In this document: piece after piece, positions 52,514 to 61,200 of the stretch
Position numbering within the stretch: position 1 is the stretch's first letter
Layout: each line of letters opens with the position of its first letter
Assembly (NCBI GenBank): GCA_024226455.1
Contig: JAAELR010000260.1
Location: forward strand, 16,211-80,210
Length of the DNA: 64,000 nt
Direction: 5' to 3'
Source: Paracoccaceae bacterium
Lineage (GTDB): Bacteria; Pseudomonadota; Alphaproteobacteria; Rhodobacterales; Rhodobacteraceae
Notes under the pieces: model-generated
The model's database searches: none
Seen by the model: only the letters and a program-made list of their open reading frames with translations
What the model was told of the DNA's origin: nothing
Program-made: the position numbers and the translations under genes

Positions 52514-53722
52514 TCAGACGCCCTGCAGCGCCAGCACCGCGTTCAGCCCGCCAAAGGCAAATGCGTTCGACAGCGCAACATCGATCTTGGCCTCGCGGGC
52601 CTCGTTCGGCACCACATCCAGCGCGCATTCGGGGTCGTGCTCTTCATAGCCGATGGTCGGCGCCACCACCCCGTCGCGCAGCGCCATGATGCAGGCCAGC
52701 AGTTCCACCGCCCCGGTGCCGCCAATGAGGTGCCCGTGCATCGACTTGGTCGACGAGATCAGCAGGTCGTCGGCATGCGCCCCAAAGGCATCGGCCACCG
52801 CGGCGCATTCGGTCTTGTCGTTGGCCGCCGTTCCGGTGCCGTGGGCGTTGACGTATCCGACCCGCGCCGGGTCGACGCGCCCATCCTGCACCGCGCCGCG
52901 AATGGCCCGAGCCGCTCCCTGTTTGCTGGGCATCACTATATCGGCCGCGTCGGAAGTCATGGCAAAACCGACCACCTCGGCCAGAATCTCGGCGCCGCGC
53001 CTTTTCGCATGCTCCATCTCCTCGAACACGAAGACACCGGCCCCCTCGCCCTGCACCATGCCGTTGCGGGTGGCGCTGAACGGGCGGCAGGCGTCCTTGG
53101 ACATCACCCGCAGCCCCTCCCAGGCCTTGACCCCGCCGAAACACAGCATCGATTCCGAGCCACCGGTGACCATCGCCTTGGTCATCCCCGACCGAATCAT
53201 GTGAAATGCCTGCCCCATCGCGTGATTCGAGCTGGCGCAGGCGGTAGCGACGGTGAAGCTCGGTCCTTTGAGGTTCCACTGCATCGAGACATGGGATGCG
53301 GCGGCGTTGTTCATCAGCTTGGGCACCACAAAGGGATGCACCCGGTTCTTGCCGGCCTCATAGACCGCGCGATAGTTTTCATCCTGGGTCGAAAGGCCGC
53401 CGCCGGATGTGCCCAGCACCACGCCCGACCGCGCCGCCAGCTCGCCGGAAAACTCCAGCCCCGATTGCTCGATGGCCTGCCCCGCGGAAAGCAGCGCGAA
53501 CTGCGTGAACCGATCATAAAGCGCGATCTGCTGACGGTTGAAATGCCCGGTCTCTTCATAGCCGCGGACCTGGCCGCCTATCTTCACCGACAGCCGGTCC
53601 ACATCGCGGATGTCGAGCGGTCCGATGCCGCAGCGGCCCTCGCGCATCGCCTCCATCGTGGCAGGCACATCGTGCCCCAGCGCGTTGATCGTGCCGGCGC
53701 CGGTGATGGCTACCCGCTTCAT
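52514..53722 (-). CDS. Beta-ketoacyl-ACP synthase II-like enzyme (FabF/NodE family)
   Basis: A 402-residue condensing enzyme with the complete catalytic triad: Cys in VATACASSNHAMG, His in VNAHGTGTAANDKTE, and His in SSTKSMHGHLIGG. It ends with the usual AFAFGGLNAVLAL. The start overlaps the ACP gene by four bases, so it acts with that dedicated carrier, as NodE does with NodF or as the VLCFA genes near acpXL do. Position beside lpxD suggests acyl chains for lipid A or another envelope lipid. The major FabF should be elsewhere in the genome. Confidence 0.85.
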   Translation of the reverse strand: MKRVAITGAGTINALGHDVPATMEAMREGRCGIGPLDIRDVDRLSVKIGGQVRGYEETGHFNRQQIALYDRFTQFALLSAGQAIEQSGLEFSGELAARSGVVLGTSGGGLSTQDENYRAVYEAGKNRVHPFVVPKLMNNAAASHVSMQWNLKGPSFTVATACASSNHAMGQAFHMIRSGMTKAMVTGGSESMLCFGGVKAWEGLRVMSKDACRPFSATRNGMVQGEGAGVFVFEEMEHAKRRGAEILAEVVGFAMTSDAADIVMPSKQGAARAIRGAVQDGRVDPARVGYVNAHGTGTAANDKTECAAVADAFGAHADDLLISSTKSMHGHLIGGTGAVELLACIMALRDGVVAPTIGYEEHDPECALDVVPNEAREAKIDVALSNAFAFGGLNAVLALQGV

Positions 53723-53979
53723 GCGGCCTGGTCTGCCACCAGCCCCTCGACCGCCTTGATGACCGCATCGACCGAGGAGATGTCGAACTCGCTGTTTTCC
53801 GGCTCGTTGGCATTGAATGGCACCTGAATGTCGAACTCTTCCTCGATGGCAAAGATCGACTCGACAAGCCCCAGACTGTCGATGCCCAGATCCCCCAGCG
53901 ACTTGTCGCCGCTGACATCGGAAACTTCCAGCATGGCCTGATCGGCAATGATCTGGATTACTTTATTCCGGACCGGCAT
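53719..53979 (-). CDS. Dedicated acyl carrier protein
   Basis: An 86-residue ACP; the phosphopantetheine is attached to Ser35 in LGIDSLGLVE. It is more divergent than housekeeping AcpP, with a longer acidic loop NEPENSEFD. Four-base overlap with the ketosynthase gene implies the two work as a pair. A role in making special acyl chains is inferred. Confidence 0.88.
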   Translation of the reverse strand: MPVRNKVIQIIADQAMLEVSDVSGDKSLGDLGIDSLGLVESIFAIEEEFDIQVPFNANEPENSEFDISSVDAVIKAVEGLVADQAA

Positions 53980-54008
53980 CCGCCTCCCCCGCGCTTTGTT
54001 GGGCTGAT

Positions 54009-55103
54009 CTAGTCGGTCGGGCCGGGTTTTGAAACCGCTTTTTGCAACTGTGCGACAGTAGCGGCAAGGCGCGGCAGGCGGCGCAGGGCCTTGTAGGTCT
54101 CGACATGGGTGTCCATCTTCACCGCCGGATAGCCCAGCAGCACCCGCCCCGCGGGCGCGTTCGACAGGATCACCGTACCACCGCCCGCGACCACACCGTC
54201 ACCGATGAAGATATTGTCGACCACACCGACCTGGCCGCCCAGCACCACATTGTCGCCGATCCTGACACTGCCGGCGATGCCCACCTGACCCGCGAACAGA
54301 CAGTCGCGCCCAACCTCGCAGTTATGCGCCACATGCACCTGGTTGTCGATCTTGGTGCCATCGCCGATCCGGGTCGGCCGAATCGTGCCCGCATCGATAC
54401 AGGAATTGCACCCGACCTCGATATCATGCCCCAGGCTCACCGAGCCCAACGAGTGGATACGCGTCCAGCTCTGCGCCTTGGCCTCGCTGGCGTCACCCAT
54501 GGTCTCGCGCGCCGCCTCGGCGCGGGATCTCTCTGGCGTAACAAAGCTGAACCCGTCCGCCCCGATCACCGCGCCGGACTGGGCGATGAGCCGGTCGCCG
54601 ATCCTTGCGTTGCGCCCGATGCGCACGCCAGCATGCAGCAGCGCGTCGTCGCCGATTTCTGTGCCCTCGGCGATGCTTACATGGCTGTCGATACGGGCGC
54701 GCGCGCCGATCCTGACACCGCGCCCGATCACCACAAAGGGCCCGATCGCCGCGCCCTCGCCGATGACCGCACTCTCGTCCACTACCGCCTGGGCATGCAC
54801 CCCGGCCGGGATTCGCGGGCCCGGGTCCATCAGCGCGGTAAGCCCCGACATGGCATAGCGCGCGCGCTCTACAGTGATCGCTGCCTGCAGCCCAAGGCCC
54901 TGCCAGTCGGCCCCGCCCCACAACAGCGCCACCCGCGCCGCGCCCGTCGCAAGGCCGTCGACATATTTCGGATCCATCGCCAGAGCCAGATCGTCCGGCC
55001 CGGCATCGGCGGGCTCTGCCGCACCGGTGATCGGCAGATCGCCGTCGCCATGTACGGTCGCGCCAAGGGCATCAGCAATCTGGGAAACAGTGAAACGGGT
55101 CAT
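54009..55103 (-). CDS. lpxD: UDP-3-O-acylglucosamine N-acyltransferase
   Basis: A 364-residue trimeric hexapeptide-repeat enzyme that adds the second 3-hydroxyacyl chain in lipid A synthesis. After an amino-terminal uridine-binding domain come many hexapeptides (IGPFVVIGRGVRIGARARID) and the catalytic His in the VHVAHNCEVGRD stretch. It is separated from the main lpxA-lpxI-lpxB cluster by over 30 kb. The distance to the ACP gene is 29 bases. Confidence 0.94.
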   Translation of the reverse strand: MTRFTVSQIADALGATVHGDGDLPITGAAEPADAGPDDLALAMDPKYVDGLATGAARVALLWGGADWQGLGLQAAITVERARYAMSGLTALMDPGPRIPAGVHAQAVVDESAVIGEGAAIGPFVVIGRGVRIGARARIDSHVSIAEGTEIGDDALLHAGVRIGRNARIGDRLIAQSGAVIGADGFSFVTPERSRAEAARETMGDASEAKAQSWTRIHSLGSVSLGHDIEVGCNSCIDAGTIRPTRIGDGTKIDNQVHVAHNCEVGRDCLFAGQVGIAGSVRIGDNVVLGGQVGVVDNIFIGDGVVAGGGTVILSNAPAGRVLLGYPAVKMDTHVETYKALRRLPRLAATVAQLQKAVSKPGPTD

Positions 55104-55155
55104 GCATCCTCCGGCGTCGTGGCGCCCGCCCTTGCGCGCGCCACCTGGGATGCGT

Positions 55156-56775
55156 CTAGCTGCGAACCGCGCGCAGCACCACCCCGGCCCTCAGCAGCGC
55201 GTTGAATATCTTGGCGTCGCGGCCATAGATATCGCGGCGAAAGTTCAGCCGCCCCTTGGGCGAGGTGAACGCCGTGCGATAGACCAGATGCACCGGAATT
55301 TGCGTCTCCAGCGGCAGCTGAGTGTTCTGGCCCGTGTTCAGCACCCTGTGAAACAGTCCCTTGGGATCCGCCGACTGTGGCCGCAGCAGTTCATAGGCGA
55401 AATCGAACGGGTCCTTCACCCGGATGCAACCGTGGCTGAAGGCGCGCACTTCGCGGGAGAACAGGCTCTTTGACGGCGTATCGTGCAGATAGACGTTGTT
55501 TGGATTGGGGAACATGAATTTCACCAGCCCCAGCGCATTGCCGCGGCTCGGCGGCTGGCGCAGATTGAACGGAAAGTTGCCGGGGGTGTACCTGGACCAG
55601 TCGATAGCGCCCCGGCTGACCACGCGGCCGCGCGAATCGATCAGTTGCAAATGCCCCGCAGCCGCGCCACCGGCAGCGATCATCCGCGGCAGGTATTCAT
55701 TCACGGCTATGGAATGCGGCACATTCCAGTTCGGATTGATCTCCATGTATTCCATCACGTCCGAGAATTCCGGACTGCGCTGATCGGGGATGTTCTTGCC
55801 GATCACAGAGCGGGTACGGAACGTCACCTCGTCATTGTCGACGATGGCGGCGGTGAAATCGGTCAGGTTGACCCAGACATGGCGTTTGCCGCGCGGGATG
55901 TTCATCCAGCGCTCCCGCTCGATGGCGACCAGGATGTTCGGCAGCCGCTCCTCGATCTGCTTGTTGATCTCGGTCATCGTGCCGGGGCCTGCGACCCCGT
56001 CTGTGGTCAACCCGTTGTCATACTGAAACAGCTGCACCGCCTTTTGCAGCGCCGCGTCATAGCTCTTGCTGGCCGAGCGCCGCATGTAACCCATCGAAAT
56101 CAACCGGTTGCGCAGCGCCACCACCACGGGTCCGGCCTGGCCGGGCTTCAGTGCGCGGGCCGGCACGGTTGGCCCCCAGCCCCCCTTGCCCAGCTTCTTT
56201 TCCAACAGCAGCTTGGCCTTCAGCAGGCGCGCATATTCCGGCGCCCTGGGCGGCAGGCCGCGCAGAAACGCTGCCGGGTTGGAATTGGCGAATGTGGTCA
56301 GCAGCTTGGTGCGATCACGCAACGGAACCTGGCGGGTGATGCCCCTGTCGATCTTGCGAGGCGTCAGAATGCCGGTCTGCAGATCCCGGGCGTATTTCAA
56401 AAGCGTGCGGCTCAGTTCAACCTCGATCCGGCCCAGTTCGCGCTCGGATTTGACCCGGCGCAGGTTGGCCTGCAGCAGGTCGATATTGTAGGACGCAACC
56501 GGCAGCGCGTGATCGCCGGCGCGTTTCAGCGCCTTCAACAGCGCGGCACGCCGGGCCCGGTCACGAGAGTCCTTGCCGATCCAGATCGGCTTGTATCTGT
56601 TGGCCTTGTAAAAGGCGGCGATATCCGGGTCACCCGCGGCGGCCTCGGCAACCGCCTGCATGAAGGGTGTCACCTGGGCTCTGGCGGGGGTTGCGTCAAA
56701 AAGACTCAACATCATCGCGGCGGCCATGGCCAGCAGCTGTATTCCGGGGCGCATCCGGAGAACGGGGACCATCAT
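55156..56775 (-). CDS. L,D-transpeptidase YcbB-like
   Basis: A 539-residue exported protein with signal peptide (hydrophobic stretch ending TPARAQ). It has a scaffold domain, a peptidoglycan-binding domain (LRNRLISMGYMRRSASKSYD near residue 230) and a carboxy YkuD catalytic domain whose catalytic Cys is in SREVRAFSHGCIRVKDP. It forms 3-3 crosslinks in peptidoglycan. The ATG at 56775 has an AAAGG site; the frame extends to 56811. It is divergent from a ycbK-like gene, matching the E. coli ycbB-ycbK neighbourhood. Confidence 0.9.
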   Translation of the reverse strand: MMVPVLRMRPGIQLLAMAAAMMLSLFDATPARAQVTPFMQAVAEAAAGDPDIAAFYKANRYKPIWIGKDSRDRARRAALLKALKRAGDHALPVASYNIDLLQANLRRVKSERELGRIEVELSRTLLKYARDLQTGILTPRKIDRGITRQVPLRDRTKLLTTFANSNPAAFLRGLPPRAPEYARLLKAKLLLEKKLGKGGWGPTVPARALKPGQAGPVVVALRNRLISMGYMRRSASKSYDAALQKAVQLFQYDNGLTTDGVAGPGTMTEINKQIEERLPNILVAIERERWMNIPRGKRHVWVNLTDFTAAIVDNDEVTFRTRSVIGKNIPDQRSPEFSDVMEYMEINPNWNVPHSIAVNEYLPRMIAAGGAAAGHLQLIDSRGRVVSRGAIDWSRYTPGNFPFNLRQPPSRGNALGLVKFMFPNPNNVYLHDTPSKSLFSREVRAFSHGCIRVKDPFDFAYELLRPQSADPKGLFHRVLNTGQNTQLPLETQIPVHLVYRTAFTSPKGRLNFRRDIYGRDAKIFNALLRAGVVLRAVRS

Positions 56776-57101
56776 GTCAGAACCTTTCGATATCAAGTGT
56801 CTCGCGCACATCTTGTGGATAAATCCAGCCTACTACACTAGCCCTCGGGGGATCACAAATCCGTAACCGACACAAACTGTCATAAAAGCGCAACGTCGCA
56901 GCGGTGCGCTGGTAATTAACCATATCAAAAGAATGTTATGGCAAATTTTCGCCGATTCCCCGCGGCGCCGGAAAAGAGGCCAAGTCGACGCTTGGTATAA
57001 CATTTCAAATGTGTCATAAAACACACGCGCCAGGGGATGGGGCAAAGAGAAGTACCGCAGAAATGGCGGTGTAGGCAAGCGACGGGACGCGCGGGATACC
57101 T
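56776..57101. other. Divergent regulatory gap between ycbB- and ycbK-like genes
   Basis: These 326 bases are AT-richer than the surroundings. They hold a perfect inverted repeat ACATTT C AAATGT at 57000-57012, followed at once by TGTGT/ACACA. Promoters for both genes are probably here, but no hexamer pair is convincing and no gene is seen. Confidence 0.4.
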
Positions 57102-57671
57102 ATGACAGACAGAAACAAGACAGGCCTGACACGGCGTGCGCTCTTGGGCGCCTTTGCGGCCACTACCATCGTAGCAGCACCGACCTTTTCCAAAGCCGCG
57201 GGTTTTTTGCGCGGCGCGGGCGATATCCGCAGCATCCGGATGTATTCCGGCCGCACCGGTGAAAGCATCGACACGGTCTACTGGATCGAAGGCGACTACA
57301 TAAAGGACGTTGCCAAGGAACTGAACTACTTCATGCGCGACTGGCGGACCGACGGCACGCTTTCGATGGACCTTCGCACCATCGACATCATGGCCGCCTC
57401 GCACAACCTGATGGATATTCACGAGCCCTATATGCTGCTTTCGGGGTACCGTTCGCCACAAACCAATGCGATGCTGCGTTCGCGTTCGCGCGGGGTAGCC
57501 AAGAACTCGCTGCACATCAGGGGCATGGCCGCCGACTTGCGGCTGAAATCGCGCTCTGTGGGGCAGATGTTCAAGGCGGCACGAGCCTGCAACGCGGGCG
57601 GCGTCGGGCGCTATTCGGGCTCGAATTTCGTGCACATGGATTGTGGCACAGTTCGCAGCTGGGGCCGCTAG
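57102..57671 (+). CDS. YcbK-like peptidase M15 (DUF882), Tat-exported
   Basis: A 189-residue protein with a twin-arginine signal (LTRRALLGAFAA) followed by a hydrophobic stretch, so it is likely exported folded. The body has the M15A/DUF882 metallopeptidase features: SGYRSPQTNAML, the zinc HxxxxxxD segment HIRGMAADLRL and the final YSGSNFVHMDCG with the second zinc His. It likely cleaves peptidoglycan cross-bridges. It neighbours the divergent L,D-transpeptidase gene. Confidence 0.88.
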   Translation: MTDRNKTGLTRRALLGAFAATTIVAAPTFSKAAGFLRGAGDIRSIRMYSGRTGESIDTVYWIEGDYIKDVAKELNYFMRDWRTDGTLSMDLRTIDIMAASHNLMDIHEPYMLLSGYRSPQTNAMLRSRSRGVAKNSLHIRGMAADLRLKSRSVGQMFKAARACNAGGVGRYSGSNFVHMDCGTVRSWGR

Positions 57672-57843
57672 GCACACAGAAAACTCCGTCATCGGGTTTG
57701 GCGCCGTCCCAGGCAGGGGCGGCCCTTTGTTTTTTAGGGCGGTCTTGGTCCATCTGCTGCCATTGCTCTATTGGGGACGGCGGGCGGGGCGAGGTTTCGG
57801 ACCTGGTCCGGGACGAGCGCCAAACCGCTGTTCCCCGGCAATC

Positions 57844-57899
57844 TGTTAGCGCTACCTCGTTATAAATCAACTGCTTGAGCATATGTCCCCATGGGGACA
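57844..57899. repeat. 56-bp bipartite intergenic element, copy 2
   Basis: Second copy of the element at 9719-9774, ending in a perfect 16-bp palindrome TGTCCCCATGGGGACA. It begins TGTTAGCG and lies five bases beyond the moeA stop, in the same relation to a minus-strand gene as copy 1 at hisI. No flanking direct repeats were seen. Confidence 0.55.
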
Positions 57900-57903
57900 A
57901 GCC

Positions 57904-59160
57904 TCACCCGGCACCGAATCCCACGAACGGCAGGTACCGCACCGGGTCGCCCGGGCGCACTTGGCGGGCGCCGTCCTCCAGCTCTACCAACCCGTCTGCC
58001 CAGCTCAGCCCCGAGACCCTTCCCGAGCCCTCCGATGCGAACACCTCCACCGCGCCCGCGGCTGTCAGCCGGGCCCGCAGATATTCCCGCCGTCCCGGTT
58101 TCTTGGCCTTCGAAAACCCGGCCGGAACCAGCACCCCGCGCGGCACCCGCCAGCCGCCGCCGGCCAGCACCCGAAACGCCGGTTCGGCGAAGATCAGCGT
58201 GCAGACAAAGGCCGCCACCGGGTTGCCCGGCAGTCCGAAAACCGGCACCCCGCCCCACATCGCCAGCGCCAGCGGTCGTCCCGGCTTGATCGCCATGCGC
58301 CACAATTGCATGGTCCCGGTCTCGGTCATCAGGGCCGAGACGTGGTCCTCCTCCCCCGCCGAAGCGCCGCCGGAGGTCAGGACCACATCCGCCTCGGCCA
58401 CCGCCGCGTCGAGCCGGGCCCGCAAGGTTTCCCGGTCGTCGGGCACGTGCCCCAGATCCACCGGCTCATATCCCCAGCCAGCCACCAGTGACAGCAGCAT
58501 CGGCCGGTTTGCATCATAGATCTGGGCCGCCGAGGCTACCCGGCCCACCGGACACAATTCATCTCCCGTCGACAGCACCCCGATCCGTAGCGGGCGGTGC
58601 ACCGTAACCTCGGCCACCCCAACCGAGGCCAGCACAGCAAGTTCCGTGGAACCCAGCCTTGTGCCCCGCTCCAGCGCCACCGCCCCCGCGGCGATATCCT
58701 CGCCCGCCGCCCGCGCGTTGGCCCCCGCCCTCAGGGGGCCGTGAAAGGCGATGCGCCCGGCTTCCAGGTTCACATCCTCTTCCAACACCACCGTATCGAC
58801 GCCTTCGGGCAATTGCGCCCCGGTCAGGATACGCAGCGCCTGGCCCGTCGGCACGGCGCCGCCGAACGGCACACCCGCCGCCGCGCGGCCCTCTGCCAGT
58901 GGCATGGCCTGCACGCCCTCACCCGCCGGCCCGACAAAACCAAAGCCGTCAACAGCGGAATTCGCCGCCGGTGGATGAGCCCGGGGTGCTGCCACATCGC
59001 TGGCCAGAAACCGACCGGCCGCCGCCATTACCGGCAGGGTTTCGGTCCCCGTCACGCAACTCAGCGCTGCGCGCAACCGGTCCTGGGCCTCGTCGACCGG
59101 TGTCCAATGCACCCCCGGCGGCAGCGCGAAACAGTCGTTCTTCAGCCCTGGTGGTTGCAT
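57904..59160 (-). CDS. moeA: Molybdopterin molybdenumtransferase
   Basis: A 418-residue enzyme that inserts molybdate (or tungstate) into adenylylated molybdopterin. Family blocks are SAVDGFGFV, ILTGAQLPEGVDTVV, GVLSTGDEL, QIYDANRPML and VFGLPGNPVAAFV. The stop of mobB and its ATG share one base. It closes a minus-strand group tupA-fdhD-mobA-mobB-moeA for molybdenum/tungsten cofactor. Confidence 0.94.
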   Translation of the reverse strand: MQPPGLKNDCFALPPGVHWTPVDEAQDRLRAALSCVTGTETLPVMAAAGRFLASDVAAPRAHPPAANSAVDGFGFVGPAGEGVQAMPLAEGRAAAGVPFGGAVPTGQALRILTGAQLPEGVDTVVLEEDVNLEAGRIAFHGPLRAGANARAAGEDIAAGAVALERGTRLGSTELAVLASVGVAEVTVHRPLRIGVLSTGDELCPVGRVASAAQIYDANRPMLLSLVAGWGYEPVDLGHVPDDRETLRARLDAAVAEADVVLTSGGASAGEEDHVSALMTETGTMQLWRMAIKPGRPLALAMWGGVPVFGLPGNPVAAFVCTLIFAEPAFRVLAGGGWRVPRGVLVPAGFSKAKKPGRREYLRARLTAAGAVEVFASEGSGRVSGLSWADGLVELEDGARQVRPGDPVRYLPFVGFGAG

Positions 59161-59675
59161 CAGACTGCCTTCTCCGCCAGCTGAAGCCCAACGGTCTGCA
59201 GAATGAAATCGGCCACCTCCGCCGTAGCGTCCAGATCGAAGACCGGCTTGGCCAGACCCTCGAGCGGCGTATCGCTGGCCACGGCCAGAACGGTGGGATC
59301 ATCAGGCGCGATCAGTGGCTGGCCGGCGTCGGCACGATGGGTCTCGATCTTTCGGTGACCATCGCGCTTGTAGCCCTCGATCAACACCAGGTCGACCGGA
59401 GAGAGCCGCGCCAAAAGCTCGTCGAGCGGCGGTTCTTCACCGTCGCGCAGCTCTGCCATCAGCGCCCAACGCCTGGCCGAAGCCAGCAGAACCTCTGACG
59501 CCCCCGCCGCGCGGTGGCGAAAACTGTCCTTGCCGGGCTGGTCCACATCGAAAGTGTGATGCGCGTGCTTGATCGTTGACACGGTGAACCCGCGCCCGGA
59601 GATCTCGGCCACCAGCCGCTCCATCAACCCGGTCTTGCCAGTATTCTTCCAGCCGGTGATCCCGAAAATCTCCAT
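59160..59675 (-). CDS. mobB: Molybdopterin-guanine dinucleotide biosynthesis adaptor MobB
   Basis: A 171-residue P-loop GTPase that assists MobA. The P-loop is GWKNTGKTGLME at residues 7-18, followed by STIKHAHHTFDVD, and the DLVLIEGYKRDGHRKIE block. The ATG at 59675 has AGGGA about nine bases upstream; a GTG at 59684, overlapping the mobA stop by four bases, is a possible alternative start. Coupled to mobA and moeA. Confidence 0.92.
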   Translation of the reverse strand: MEIFGITGWKNTGKTGLMERLVAEISGRGFTVSTIKHAHHTFDVDQPGKDSFRHRAAGASEVLLASARRWALMAELRDGEEPPLDELLARLSPVDLVLIEGYKRDGHRKIETHRADAGQPLIAPDDPTVLAVASDTPLEGLAKPVFDLDATAEVADFILQTVGLQLAEKAV

Positions 59676-59680
59676 GGTAT

Positions 59681-60289
59681 TCACGTCCCTAGCATGCGTT
59701 CGGCCAGCAGCATATCCTCTGGCCGGTTGAGATTGAAGAACGGGTCGACGCGACCGGCAGGAAACTCCGCCAGCACGGCACCGTGCCGGTCGGTCCAAGC
59801 CCCTACCTTGCGGGTGCCAGCACGCAGCGCGGCGCGCAGGTCGTCGCGCAGGGCGGCAGGCCAGAGCCCGAAGGTCGGCTGCCTGAGCAGACCACGTTCG
59901 GGGTCAACCGTGGCGGCCAGCGCAATGGCGGCGGTTGGCGCGGCGTCGTGCAGGCGGGCCACAAGCTCGACGGGAAAGAGAGGCGTGTCGGCGGCGACGG
60001 TGAGGACCCGGACCAAGCCCTCTGCGGCGGCCCAGTCCATGGCCGCGAGAATACCGGCCAACGGCCCGGGGAAATCCGGCTCGCTGTCGGCCAGAACCGG
60101 CAGACCGAAACCGGTAAAGCGCTCCGGGTCGCCATTGGCATTCAGTGCGATTTCAGTGACCTGACCGCGCAACCGGTCGATCACATGGCTCAGGACAGGC
60201 CATCCGCCGAGGCCAAGCAGTGATTTGTCACCGCCGCCCATGCGCCGCGCCAGACCGCCAGCCAGAATGACGCCCGGGACCTCAGGCAT
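59681..60289 (-). CDS. mobA: Molybdenum cofactor guanylyltransferase
   Basis: A 202-residue nucleotidyltransferase that makes the bis-MGD form of the cofactor used by formate dehydrogenases. The GTP-binding amino end is GVILAGGLARRMGGGDKSLL and the NANGDPERF and FPGPLAGILAAM blocks follow. It starts at the ATG at 60289 and overlaps the fdhD stop by eight bases; the longer frame upstream is only fdhD in another phase. Confidence 0.93.
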   Translation of the reverse strand: MPEVPGVILAGGLARRMGGGDKSLLGLGGWPVLSHVIDRLRGQVTEIALNANGDPERFTGFGLPVLADSEPDFPGPLAGILAAMDWAAAEGLVRVLTVAADTPLFPVELVARLHDAAPTAAIALAATVDPERGLLRQPTFGLWPAALRDDLRAALRAGTRKVGAWTDRHGAVLAEFPAGRVDPFFNLNRPEDMLLAERMLGT

Positions 60290-61154
60290 CGCCGGCGCTC
60301 TTTCTGCGGTATTTGGAGGGTTCTTCGGGAACTGATCCGGGCTCGGCATCCCAGACCAGACGCCTTTCTCCGGCAAGGCACATGAAGCGCTTTCCGCGGA
60401 GGCGCCCGATCAGGGTCAGCCCAATCTCGCGGGCAATCTCTTCGCCCCAGGCGGTAAAACCAGAACGGCTGGCGAGCACCGGAATGCCCATGCTCGCGGT
60501 CTTGATAACCATCTCGGAGGTAAGCCGCCCGGTTGTATAGAGTATCTTGTCGCCCGCTGTTTCGCCGGTCCGGTACATCCAGCCCGCGATCTTGTCGACG
60601 GCGTTGTGGCGACCAACATCTTCCATGTAGACCAAGGGCTTATCGGCGCGGCACAGCACCGTACCGTGGATCGCGCCCGCCTTGAGGTAGAGGCTGGGAA
60701 CCGTGTTGATGGCGCGGGCTAGGGCGTAGAGCCACGAGGTGCGGACCGGCGCGTCTGGCAGGCTGACGCCCTTCAGCCCCTCCATCATGTCTCCGAATAC
60801 CGTCCCCACGGCGCAGCCCGATGTGCGGGTTTTCTTGAGCAGTTTGTCCTCGTAATCGGTCTGGCGTTCGGTGCGCACCACGACGACATCCAGATCGTCG
60901 TGAAATTCTACGCCAGTCACATCATCATCATGCCGTAACATCCCCTGATTCAACAGAAATCCAAGCGCCAGATAGTCCGGATAGTCGCCGATCGTCATCG
61001 CGGTGACGATCTCTTGCCCGTTGAGATAGATGGTCAGAGGGCGTTCCATGACGACGCTGACGGTCTGGCGCTTGCCCTCGTGATCGACCCCCTCGACGAC
61101 GCGGGTCAGGCGTTGGTCGGCGGGGTCCGGGGCGATCAGAAGAGGGTCAGACAC
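60282..61154 (-). CDS. fdhD: Formate dehydrogenase accessory sulfurtransferase
   Basis: A 290-residue FdhD that passes sulfur to the bis-MGD cofactor of formate dehydrogenase. Key segments are LAGFLL-like YLALGFLLNQGML, the conserved cysteine in TRTSGCAVGT, and YMEDVGRHNAVDKIAGW plus TTGRLTSEMVIKTASMGIPV. The GTG at 61154 is chosen because AGGAAG lies seven bases before it, although the frame is open to 61307. Four 11-bp repeats lie just upstream. Confidence 0.93.
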   Translation of the reverse strand: MSDPLLIAPDPADQRLTRVVEGVDHEGKRQTVSVVMERPLTIYLNGQEIVTAMTIGDYPDYLALGFLLNQGMLRHDDDVTGVEFHDDLDVVVVRTERQTDYEDKLLKKTRTSGCAVGTVFGDMMEGLKGVSLPDAPVRTSWLYALARAINTVPSLYLKAGAIHGTVLCRADKPLVYMEDVGRHNAVDKIAGWMYRTGETAGDKILYTTGRLTSEMVIKTASMGIPVLASRSGFTAWGEEIAREIGLTLIGRLRGKRFMCLAGERRLVWDAEPGSVPEEPSKYRRKSAGDA

Positions 61155-61156
61155 GC

Positions 61157-61200
61157 GTATGCTTCCTGTATGACTTCCGTATGATCCGCGTATGACACTC
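61157..61200. promoter_or_regulatory. Four tandem 11-bp repeats upstream of fdhD
   Basis: GTATG starts at 61157, 61168, 61179 and 61190, so the copies repeat every 11 bases, close to one DNA turn. On the minus strand each reads as five or six variable bases plus CATAC. They fill the gap between the tupA stop and the fdhD ribosome site. They could bind a regulator cooperatively, or be simple slippage products. Confidence 0.5.
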
